DNA from: a bacterium
Lineage (GTDB): Bacteria; Pseudomonadota; Alphaproteobacteria; Rhizobiales; Xanthobacteraceae
Length of the DNA: 11,537 nt
Direction of reading: 5' to 3'
Assembly: GCA_029946075.1 (NCBI GenBank)
Contig: JAQSDT010000765.1
Span: 1 to 11,537 of the forward strand
The notes below the pieces were generated by a model. The model made no database searches, had not been told where the DNA came from, and saw only the letters and a program-made list of their open reading frames with translations. The first letter of the stretch is position 1, and every line of letters begins with the position of its first letter. Positions 1 to 6,297 of this stretch are shown in pieces. Position numbers and translations under genes: made by a program.

Positions 1-1
1 T

Positions 2-29
2 GGATTGCTTCGCTTCGCTCGCAATGACG
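2..29. repeat. Right half of an intergenic palindromic repeat
   Basis: This 28-base stretch matches positions 5319-5346 with a single mismatch (T at 15 against G at 5332). There it forms the right arm of an imperfect inverted repeat, so here the left arm must lie before the window. It ends 20 bases before the ATG at 50. Reading frames run open through it, which produces a spurious N-terminal extension (TTG at 5) on the downstream gene. Confidence 0.75.
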
Positions 30-49
30 AGGAATACGGGAGAATGCCA

Positions 50-403
50 ATGAGCAACGACATCGACGAACTCACCGCACTCAACCGCGACTATGTTGCC
101 TCGGTGCAGAACTCTGACGTCAAGCGTTTCGACGAAATCCTAAGCCCCGACTTCTATTGTTCGAACCCGGACAAGTCGCTGGTCGATCGCGCGGCGTTCC
201 TGAAGCAGACGGCTGTGCCGGTGACGATCAAGAACCTCACCGCGCTAGACGTGAAGATCCGCATCCTCGGCGACTTCGCCATCATTCATGCTGCGACCAG
301 TTACACCACCGCCGACGGCCAGCAGGCGCACGGGCGATATACGGATTGCTGGGCGAAGCAGAACGGCAAATGGCTCGCGGTATCCGCGCACGTGTCGCGG
401 TGA
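50..403 (+). CDS. NTF2-like/SnoaL-like small protein (DUF4440 type)
   Basis: A 117-residue protein. The pattern is that of the NTF2-like superfamily: an N-terminal helix (about residues 3-30, with DYVASVQNSDV), a short helix before the segment SPDFYCSNPD, then beta strands ending in the typical GRYTDCWAKQNGKWLAVSAH close. Family members are cone-shaped folds that bind small ligands or act as isomerases, dehydratases or polyketide cyclases. Others have no known activity, so no substrate is assigned. The start at 50 is chosen because GGGAG at 38-42 lies 7 bases upstream. The ATG at 44 would leave only one base of spacing, and the open frame back to the TTG at 5 lies inside a repeat element. No signal peptide is seen, so it is probably cytoplasmic. 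It stands alone: the next gene is convergent, beyond a palindromic repeat. Confidence 0.85.
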   Translation: MSNDIDELTALNRDYVASVQNSDVKRFDEILSPDFYCSNPDKSLVDRAAFLKQTAVPVTIKNLTALDVKIRILGDFAIIHAATSYTTADGQQAHGRYTDCWAKQNGKWLAVSAHVSR

Positions 404-410
404 GATGAAT

Positions 411-511
411 CCGTCATTCCGGGGCAGCCCGCAGGGCTGAACCCGGAATCTTGTGCCGCCTACAACTTCGAGATTCCGGGTTCGATGCTTCGCATCGCTC
501 CGGAATGACGG
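411..511. repeat. Nested palindromic intergenic repeat
   Basis: Two perfect inverted repeats are nested. The outer arms are 411-422 (CCGTCATTCCGG) and 500-511. The inner arms are 439-451 (GAACCCGGAATCT) and 471-483. The whole element could fold into a long hairpin. It fills the space between two convergent genes (stops at 403 and 515), so it may act as a two-way transcription barrier. The form resembles palindromic elements dispersed in Bradyrhizobium-like genomes. There is no coding capacity of its own. Confidence 0.8.
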
Positions 512-514
512 CAG

Positions 515-1603
515 CTAGGCATCGAACATGATCACGCTGCGCACCGTCTTGCCGGCCTTCATGGCGGCAAAACCCTCGTTGATCTCGGACAGCTTCAGCT
601 TGGCCGAAATCCAGTCTTCCAGATGCAGCTTGCCGCGCATGTAGAACTCGACCAGACGGGGCATGTCGACGCGGAAATGGTTGGATCCCATCGACGAGCC
701 CTGAATCCGGCGCTCGCGCAGGAAGTCGAAGCCGTGCAGTTCGATCTTCTGGCCGAACGGGATCATGCCGACGATGGTCGCGGTGCCGCCGGCTGCCAGC
801 ATGGCAAACGACTGTTCGGCGGTTTCCTTGCGGCCGAGCACCTCGAAGGAATGATGCACGCCGCCGCCGGTGAGTTCGCGCACCTGCTGCACCACGTCGC
901 CCCGCGCGGGATCGACGATGTCGGTGGCGCCGAGCTTGGTGGCGAGTTGCAATTTGACCGGGTTGGTGTCGATCGCGATGATCCGGCCGGCGCCGGCAAT
1001 CGCCGCCCCGTTGATCGCGGCCATGCCGACGCCGCCGCAGCCGATCACGGCGACCGTCTCGCCGGCCTGCACCTTGGCCGTATTCACAACAGCACCGTAG
1101 CCGGTAATGACGCCGCAGCCGATCAGCGCCGCCAGTTCCAGCGGCATATCTTTCCGGATTTTGACGATGGCGTTTTCGTGCACCAGCATCTGCTCGGCGA
1201 AGGACGAGAGATTGAGGAACTGGTTCAGCTTCTCCTTGCGGCCCCAGGACAGCCGGTTGGACTGGCCGGGCAGCATCTTCACGGTGGTGTCGGTGCAGAG
1301 AACCGTACGGCCGGTGGTGCACTGGTCGCAGGTACCGCAGAATACCGACAGGCACGTGACGACGTGATCGCCCGGCTTCACATAGGTGACATCGGAGCCG
1401 ACCTTCTCGACTACGCCGGCCGATTCATGGCCGAGCACCGCGGGCAGCGGATGCGGATACAGGCCTTCCATGAAGTGCAGGTCGGAATGGCAGAGACCGG
1501 CGACCCGCGTGCGGATCAGGACTTCGCGCGGCCCGGGGTTCGGAACGCTGACATCCTCGATCACCAGCGGCTGGTTGACTTCATGCAGAACGGCGGCCTT
1601 CAT
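515..1603 (-). CDS. Zinc-dependent alcohol dehydrogenase (MDR family)
   Basis: A 362-residue medium-chain dehydrogenase/reductase that should oxidise an alcohol (or reduce an aldehyde) with NAD. Catalytic zinc ligands are visible as Cys38 (GLCHSD), His59-Glu60 (GHE) and Cys163 (IGCGVITGYG). The structural zinc lobe is Cys89, Cys92, Cys95 and Cys103. The Rossmann motif GCGGVG is at 188-193, and Asp212 at the end of the second strand favours NAD over NADP. The length and the GCGVITGYG motif place it near class III and benzyl-alcohol-type enzymes, but the substrate cannot be named. The start is supported by GAGGGAG on the minus strand, 7 bases before the ATG. It follows the acyl-CoA dehydrogenase gene by 50 bp on the same strand and is probably co-transcribed with it. 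This suggests handling of an alcohol or aldehyde linked to an acyl-CoA pathway. Confidence 0.92.
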   Translation of the reverse strand: MKAAVLHEVNQPLVIEDVSVPNPGPREVLIRTRVAGLCHSDLHFMEGLYPHPLPAVLGHESAGVVEKVGSDVTYVKPGDHVVTCLSVFCGTCDQCTTGRTVLCTDTTVKMLPGQSNRLSWGRKEKLNQFLNLSSFAEQMLVHENAIVKIRKDMPLELAALIGCGVITGYGAVVNTAKVQAGETVAVIGCGGVGMAAINGAAIAGAGRIIAIDTNPVKLQLATKLGATDIVDPARGDVVQQVRELTGGGVHHSFEVLGRKETAEQSFAMLAAGGTATIVGMIPFGQKIELHGFDFLRERRIQGSSMGSNHFRVDMPRLVEFYMRGKLHLEDWISAKLKLSEINEGFAAMKAGKTVRSVIMFDA

Positions 1604-1653
1604 TCGGGTGCTCCCTCAATTTCTGTTATTTTTGAACCGGTATTAGACGCAGC

Positions 1654-3435
1654 CTAGGCTACCCCGAGCAATTCGCCAACCTCGGCCATGCCGAGGTCAC
1701 GCTCGCCGAGCAGATGTCCGGTGATCTTGCGTTGAGTGGCTGTTTCCGCCAGCCGGAACGGATCGCCCGGCGACACCCGGTGGTCGATCACCATCCGCGA
1801 CAGCAGCAAACGCCTGGCATCGCCGCGCATCTCGTGAATGCGACCGCCTTCCCAGGCCAGCGCGATAGCGCTTGCGACGTGATAGAGCAGGCTGGTCGCC
1901 CGACGCGCGTCGCCTTCATTGTCGCTGCGGGCCGCGACCTCGCGCGCAAAGCCGACGGCACGGTCCGCCAACCCGCGCAGATGATCGCGCCAGGCCTGCG
2001 GCACGTTGGCGCTGTCATCGAGCCGGGCATGCAGATCGGCGGCGAGCGCCGCATCGGCGCCGTGCCGTCCGACCGCACGGGTCAGCGTATCGATCGCGAC
2101 GATGTTGCCGGTGCCCTCCCAGATCGAGCCGAGATGCGCGTCGCGCAGCAGTCGGGCGGTAGCGAATTCCTCGATATAGCCGATGCCGCCGCGCATCTCC
2201 AACGCATCGCCACAGACTTTTCTGGCGTCGCGGGTGGCGCGGAATTTCAGCGTGGGCGTCAGGATGCGCAGCAGCGCGGCGGCATCCTGGCTGCCGGCCT
2301 CGGCGCGGTCGAGCGCATCGGCCGTGAGGAAACTCATCGACAGCGCCTGTTCGGTCGCCAGCATGATCTTCATCAATTGCCGCTGCGCCAGCGGCAGGTC
2401 GACAATGCGCCGGCCGAACACCACGCGATTCTTCGCCACGGTCATCGCGTCATGATACGCACGCCGCATCAGCGCGGTGGATTTGACGCCGTTGGACAGC
2501 CGGGACGAATTCACCATCTCGGCCATCTGCACGAAGCCGCGGTCGAGCTTGCCGACCGCATAGGCAATCGCGCCTTCCAGCTTGATCTCGCCCGAGGCCA
2601 TCGAGCGGGTGCCGAGCTTGTCCTTCAGCCGCACGATCCGGTAGTGGTTCTGCGATCCGTCATCGAGGAAACGCGGCATCAGGAAAAGGCCGACGCCGCG
2701 GGTGCCGGGGCCGGCGCCTTCCGGGCGCGCCAGCAGCATCACTACCTTGGCGTCGGCATTGGAGCAGAACCACTTCTCGCCATAGAGTCGCCAGTGATCG
2801 CCTTCCTGCACGGCTGTCGTCGTCAGCGTGCCGACATCGGAGCCGCCTTCCTTTTCGGTCATGAACTGGCCGCCCTGGGTCAGCTTGCTCATGTCGGTCT
2901 GGGTCAGGCCATCGAGATACTTCGCCTTCAGCGTCTCGCTGCCGAAATTATTCAGGAGTTTTGCGCAACCATCCGTGACGTTGATCGGGCAGCCCATGCC
3001 GAATTCGGTCTGGTTGAACAGGAACGTGAAGGCGTGCTTGGCGACGACGGGATATTTGTCCGGCCAACCCATGATGCCTTTGCGGATCGACAGCGCGTGG
3101 ATGCCGAACTCGCCGAACGCGGCGTTCTCCAACTCGCGGTAGGCCGGGTGATATTCGATGTACTGCGTATCGCGGCCGAACTTGTCGCGCTGGTGCAGCA
3201 CCGGCGTGTGGCGATCGGCGAGGCGCGCGCATTCGTCGAGATGGCCGCCGGCAAGGCCGCCGAGCCGGTCGAGATGCGGCTCGATATGGCGGAACAGCGC
3301 GTCGGGCAGATGTAGCCGCAGCAGATCCTGCAAGGCCGGATCAGCGCGATAGAAATTCATCCCGGTGGTATCGGGCGCGAGCAATTCCGGCCGGTTGACC
3401 GGCGTGGCCGCGCGGTTCTGCATGAGTGGATGCAT
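1654..3435 (-). CDS. AidB-like acyl-CoA dehydrogenase
   Basis: A 593-residue flavoprotein of the acyl-CoA dehydrogenase family, longer than the usual 380-400-residue enzymes. It carries marks of the AidB-like branch: HPAYRELENAAFGEFG near residue 96, MTEKEGGSDVG at 192-202, KLGTRSMASGEI near 273-284, and IWEGTGNIVAIDTL at 438-451. The Glu of WEGTGN (about 440) corresponds to the catalytic base of many family members. Family knowledge: E. coli AidB binds DNA and has weak isovaleryl-CoA dehydrogenase activity, while many relatives are plain catabolic enzymes. The neighbouring zinc alcohol dehydrogenase and the divergent acyl-CoA genes favour a catabolic role here. An ATG at 3471 would add 12 residues. 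The ATG at 3433-3435 is preferred because AAGGG precedes it by 6 bases, whereas the upstream ATG has no good ribosome binding site. Substrate unknown. Confidence 0.88.
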   Translation of the reverse strand: MHPLMQNRAATPVNRPELLAPDTTGMNFYRADPALQDLLRLHLPDALFRHIEPHLDRLGGLAGGHLDECARLADRHTPVLHQRDKFGRDTQYIEYHPAYRELENAAFGEFGIHALSIRKGIMGWPDKYPVVAKHAFTFLFNQTEFGMGCPINVTDGCAKLLNNFGSETLKAKYLDGLTQTDMSKLTQGGQFMTEKEGGSDVGTLTTTAVQEGDHWRLYGEKWFCSNADAKVVMLLARPEGAGPGTRGVGLFLMPRFLDDGSQNHYRIVRLKDKLGTRSMASGEIKLEGAIAYAVGKLDRGFVQMAEMVNSSRLSNGVKSTALMRRAYHDAMTVAKNRVVFGRRIVDLPLAQRQLMKIMLATEQALSMSFLTADALDRAEAGSQDAAALLRILTPTLKFRATRDARKVCGDALEMRGGIGYIEEFATARLLRDAHLGSIWEGTGNIVAIDTLTRAVGRHGADAALAADLHARLDDSANVPQAWRDHLRGLADRAVGFAREVAARSDNEGDARRATSLLYHVASAIALAWEGGRIHEMRGDARRLLLSRMVIDHRVSPGDPFRLAETATQRKITGHLLGERDLGMAEVGELLGVA

Positions 3436-3525
3436 CTTTGGCCCTTGTTCGTTCCCTCGGATATTGATCATCTACCGATAACGCAGGCGCAGAAGGCGTC
3501 AACAAGCATAATTGGAGGTACACCC
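3436..3525. promoter_or_regulatory. Divergent promoter region
   Basis: These 90 bases separate the leftward acyl-CoA dehydrogenase gene from the rightward glutathione S-transferase gene, so promoters for both directions should lie here or in the gene ends. It is somewhat AT-richer than its surroundings. I see no convincing -35/-10 pair or operator palindrome. A GGAGG ribosome binding site for the rightward gene is at 3514-3518. Confidence 0.5.
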
Positions 3526-4524
3526 ATGGCCGACGGATACCGCATCATCGGCGCCGAAATGTCGCCCTACTCGGTCAAGGTTCGCTCCTATTTCCGTTAC
3601 AAGGGAATCCCGCACCAGTGGATCATTCGCAATGCGGCCAGCCAGGCGGAATTCGAGAAGTATGCGAAAATGCCGATCATCCCGCTGGTGGTGACGCCGG
3701 ACGGGATTGGCATCCAGGATTCCACCCCGATCATCGACCAGGTCGAGAAACTTCATCCCGAGCCGTCGATCCATCCTTCCGAACCCGTCACAAACTTCGT
3801 CTCCGCCCTGATCGAGGAATTCGGCGACGAGTGGGGCAACAAATGGATGTTTCACTACCGCTGGGCCCGCGATGTCGACCAGATCTCATCCGGCGGGCGC
3901 ATCGCGCGGATGCGCGCGCCGAAGGCCAGCGATCAGGAGCATGAGGCGTTCGCGCTGCAGGTCCGCGCCCGCATGGTCGACCGCGTCTGGTTCGTCGGCT
4001 CCAACGCGCAGACCGCGCCACAGATCGAGGCGGGCTTTCTCGAAATGCTCGCCCTGCTCGACGCGCATCTGGCGACCCGGTCCTATCTGTTCGGCGCCCG
4101 GCCGGCCTATGGCGATTTCGGGCTGTGGGGACAATTCTACGAGATGTGGACCGACCCGACCGTCGGCGCCTTAATCGGCGGCGGCGCGCCGCATGTGCTG
4201 GACTGGATTCACCGCATGCTGTGGCCGCGGGCCGAAGGCGAGTTCGAAAGCTGGACGGCACTGGCACCGACGCTGATGCCGATCCTGACCAGACAGGTCG
4301 GCAAGCAGTTCTGGACATGGACACTCGCCAACGAGCGCGCGCTGGCCGAAGGCAAGGAAGAATTCAGCGTCACGCTCGGCGACAGGGTCTGGACCCAGAA
4401 GCCGCAGAAATATCACGCGAGGTCGCTCGGCATGCTGCGGACGAAATATGCCGGGATCGCCGACAAGCGCGATCTCGAGATGATCCTCGCCGCCGCGGGT
4501 TGCCTTGCCGGAATGCGCCCCTAG
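3526..4524 (+). CDS. Glutathione S-transferase family protein, long C-terminal form
   Basis: A 332-residue cytoplasmic protein. The N-terminal thioredoxin-like domain (about 1-80) holds the active-site-like motif SPYSVKVR (Ser13 is where omega-type enzymes have Cys), a cis-Pro in MPIIPLVV (Pro53) and the glutathione gamma-Glu-binding QDS (64-66). The helical C-terminal domain includes a segment near 186-200 with the usual GST pattern (SYLFGARPAYGDFGLWGQ). It then extends well past the 200-240 residues of a standard GST, with Trp-rich helices to the end. GSTs conjugate, reduce or isomerise electrophiles or cleave ethers; the reaction here is unknown. GGAGG lies 7 bases before the ATG, and the ORF opening further upstream overlaps the divergent gene. 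It heads a probable operon with the SDR gene 33 bp downstream. Confidence 0.85.
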   Translation: MADGYRIIGAEMSPYSVKVRSYFRYKGIPHQWIIRNAASQAEFEKYAKMPIIPLVVTPDGIGIQDSTPIIDQVEKLHPEPSIHPSEPVTNFVSALIEEFGDEWGNKWMFHYRWARDVDQISSGGRIARMRAPKASDQEHEAFALQVRARMVDRVWFVGSNAQTAPQIEAGFLEMLALLDAHLATRSYLFGARPAYGDFGLWGQFYEMWTDPTVGALIGGGAPHVLDWIHRMLWPRAEGEFESWTALAPTLMPILTRQVGKQFWTWTLANERALAEGKEEFSVTLGDRVWTQKPQKYHARSLGMLRTKYAGIADKRDLEMILAAAGCLAGMRP

Positions 4525-4557
4525 ATACCAGGTCCCGATTAGCTGAGGACAGCGTCC

Positions 4558-5259
4558 ATGGACATTCCCAAGTACAAGACCGCCCTGATCGTCGGCGCCG
4601 GCGAAGGGCTGAGCGCCTCACTGGCGCGGCTGTTCGCGCACGAAGGCCTCAGGGTCGCGCTCGCTGCCCGCAAGATCGAAAAGCTCGGCGCGCTCTGTAC
4701 CGAGACCGGCGCCCGCGCCTTTGCCTGCAACGCCACCGAGGCAGAGGAGGTGGAGCGCCTGTTCGGTACGGTCGAGCGCGAGATCGGCAACCCCGACGTC
4801 GTCGTCTACAATGCCAGCGGCCGTGCGCGCGGCGCCTTTACCGATCTGGTTCCGGCCGACGTCGCCAACGCCATCGCGGTTTCGGCGTTCGGCGGATTCC
4901 TGGTGGCGCAGCAGGCGGCGCAGCGCATGCTGCCGACCAGGCACGGCGCGATCCTGTTCACCGGCGCCTCCGCCAGCGTCAAGGGCTATCCGCAGTCGGC
5001 GCCGTTCGCGATGGGCAAGTTCGCGCTGCGCGGCCTTGCCCAGAGCATGGCGCGCGAATTGTCGCCGCAAGGCATTCACGTCGCGCATTTCGTCATCGAC
5101 GGCGGCATCCGCAGCACCGCCCGCGCCGAGCCGGCGGACCGGCCGGATTCGATGCTCGATCCGGATGCGATTGCGTTAAGTTACTGGAACGTCCTGCAGC
5201 AGCCGCGCAGCGCCTGGACCTGGGAACAGGAATTGCGGCCGTGGGTGGAGAAATTTTAG
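4558..5259 (+). CDS. SDR-fold protein with Phe at the catalytic Tyr position
   Basis: A 233-residue short-chain dehydrogenase/reductase-type protein. The cofactor motif is GAGEGLS (13-19), followed by the basic AARK near 36-39, which hints at NADP(H). NAS (85-87) stands where NAG is usual, and Ser138 in TGASAS is the likely counterpart of the catalytic Ser. In the usual YxxxK motif the sequence is F150-A-M-G-K154, so the proton-donating Tyr is missing. The context SAPFAMGKFALRGLAQSMARE resembles an SDR subgroup in which, from memory, Phe also occurs, so this may be a family trait and not a lesion. Its reaction is therefore uncertain, and it may be non-classical. GAGGAC lies 7 bases before the ATG. 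It sits 33 bp after the GST gene and probably shares its transcript. Confidence 0.85.
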   Translation: MDIPKYKTALIVGAGEGLSASLARLFAHEGLRVALAARKIEKLGALCTETGARAFACNATEAEEVERLFGTVEREIGNPDVVVYNASGRARGAFTDLVPADVANAIAVSAFGGFLVAQQAAQRMLPTRHGAILFTGASASVKGYPQSAPFAMGKFALRGLAQSMARELSPQGIHVAHFVIDGGIRSTARAEPADRPDSMLDPDAIALSYWNVLQQPRSAWTWEQELRPWVEKF

Positions 5260-5266
5260 GGAACAC

Positions 5267-5346
5267 CGTCATTTGCGAGCGCAGCGAAGTAATCCGTCGC
5301 GCCCCACGAAGAAAGAATGGATTGCTTCGCTGCGCTCGCAATGACG
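5267..5346. repeat. Imperfect inverted repeat between SDR and hydratase genes
   Basis: Left arm 5267-5295 and right arm 5319-5346 are complementary except for one extra T and one C/T difference, with a 23-base loop. The right arm is repeated at 2-29 with one mismatch. The element lies 7 bp after the SDR stop and ends 21 bp before the ATG of the hydratase gene. A hairpin there could weaken read-through between the two genes, stabilise the upstream mRNA, or do nothing. Confidence 0.85.
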
Positions 5347-5367
5347 ATAACAACAACTGGGGGAAAC

Positions 5368-6195
5368 ATGACCGAGACAAAAATCGACACCGGCACCGAC
5401 GAACTGCTCTGCGTGATCCGCGACCGCGTCGCCATCATCACGCTGAACCGGCCGGAGGCACGCAACGCGATGTCGGACAATCTGACCCCGGCGCTGCGCA
5501 ACATGATCAAGACCTGCGGCGAGAATCCCGATGTCGGCGTACTGCTGCTGACCGGCGCCGGAACGGCATTCTGCGCCGGCGGCAACGTCAAGGGCATGGG
5601 CGCCAACCGCGACAAGGCGAAGCTCGCGATGTCGCATGACGATCGCGTCGCCGATCTGCAGGAGCGGCAACGGCTTCTGACCGGCGCGCTGGTTTCGGTG
5701 CGCAAGCCGACGATCGCCGCCCTGCCCGGCGCCGCGGTCGGGGCCGGATTGGCGCTGGCGATGGCCTGCGACATGCGCATCGCGGCGCAATCGGCCTTCC
5801 TGTCCACCGGCTATCTCAAGATCGGCCTCAGCGGCGACTACGGCATCGCCTGGCTGCTGACGCGGCTGGTCGGCACCTCGCGGGCGCGCGAATTGATGTT
5901 CACCTGCGAACGCATCGACGCCGCCAGGTGCGAGACGATCGGCCTCGTCAACCGCGTGGTCCCCGACGACAAATTGCAGGCCGAAGCCTTTGCGCTGGCC
6001 AAATCGATCGCCGAGGGCCCGAGCATCGCGATCCGCTACATGAAGGACAATCTCGACGAGGCCCTGATGTTCGACTTTGCCACCGCGCGCGATCATGAGG
6101 CCGAGCGCATGATCCGCACCCAGGTGACGTCGGATCACAAGGAAGCCGTGCAGGCGTTTATCGAGAAACGCAAGGCGGTGTTCAGGGGAAGCTGA
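5368..6195 (+). CDS. Enoyl-CoA hydratase/isomerase (crotonase) family protein
   Basis: A 275-residue crotonase-fold protein. Family marks are NRPEARNAM (27-35), the first oxyanion-hole loop TAFCAGGNVKGMG (66-78), the second at PGAAVGAGLALAMACDMRIA (120-139), and GLVNRVVP. Compared with rat enoyl-CoA hydratase, the position of Glu144 is Ala129 and that of Glu164 is Tyr149, so ordinary water addition is unlikely. Asp157 in GLSGDYG falls where PaaG-type isomerases (epoxyphenylacetyl-CoA isomerase) have their catalytic Asp. A CoA-ester double-bond isomerase or related reaction is therefore more likely than hydration. The start at ATG 5368 is preferred, with GGGGG just upstream. The ATG at 5317 would translate the repeat element into 17 extra residues. 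It is probably the third gene of the GST-SDR-hydratase unit, unless the repeat before it blocks transcription. Confidence 0.88.
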   Translation: MTETKIDTGTDELLCVIRDRVAIITLNRPEARNAMSDNLTPALRNMIKTCGENPDVGVLLLTGAGTAFCAGGNVKGMGANRDKAKLAMSHDDRVADLQERQRLLTGALVSVRKPTIAALPGAAVGAGLALAMACDMRIAAQSAFLSTGYLKIGLSGDYGIAWLLTRLVGTSRARELMFTCERIDAARCETIGLVNRVVPDDKLQAEAFALAKSIAEGPSIAIRYMKDNLDEALMFDFATARDHEAERMIRTQVTSDHKEAVQAFIEKRKAVFRGS

Positions 6196-6207
6196 TTCAG
6201 GCCTCTT

Positions 6208-6294
6208 CGTAGGATGGGTGGAGCGCAGCGATACCCATCGTCTCGTCACAAGCACCGGCATTGATGGGTATCGCTGCGCTCCACCCATCCTACG
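6208..6294. repeat. Perfect 32-bp inverted repeat; possible bidirectional terminator
   Basis: Arms 6208-6239 and 6263-6294 are perfectly complementary over 32 bases around a 23-base loop. The arm begins CGTAGGATGGGTGGAGCG and resembles repeats frequent between genes of Bradyrhizobium-like bacteria. It lies between convergent genes whose stops are at 6195 and 6298, so its hairpin could end or protect both transcripts. There is no clear T-run. Confidence 0.88.
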
Positions 6295-6297
6295 GGA

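Noticed and set aside
411..511. Possible CRISPR-like or small RNA element
   Set aside because: There are only two nested palindromes, no regularly spaced direct repeats and no promoter signal. A dispersed intergenic repeat is the simpler reading.
1714..3315. A 533-codon open frame on the plus strand
   Set aside because: It is fully antisense to the acyl-CoA dehydrogenase gene and rich in His/Arg/Gln with no recognisable domain, typical of a shadow frame in high-GC DNA.
4125..5639. A 504-codon open frame on the plus strand
   Set aside because: It overlaps the GST, SDR and hydratase genes in another frame and is Arg-rich without motifs.
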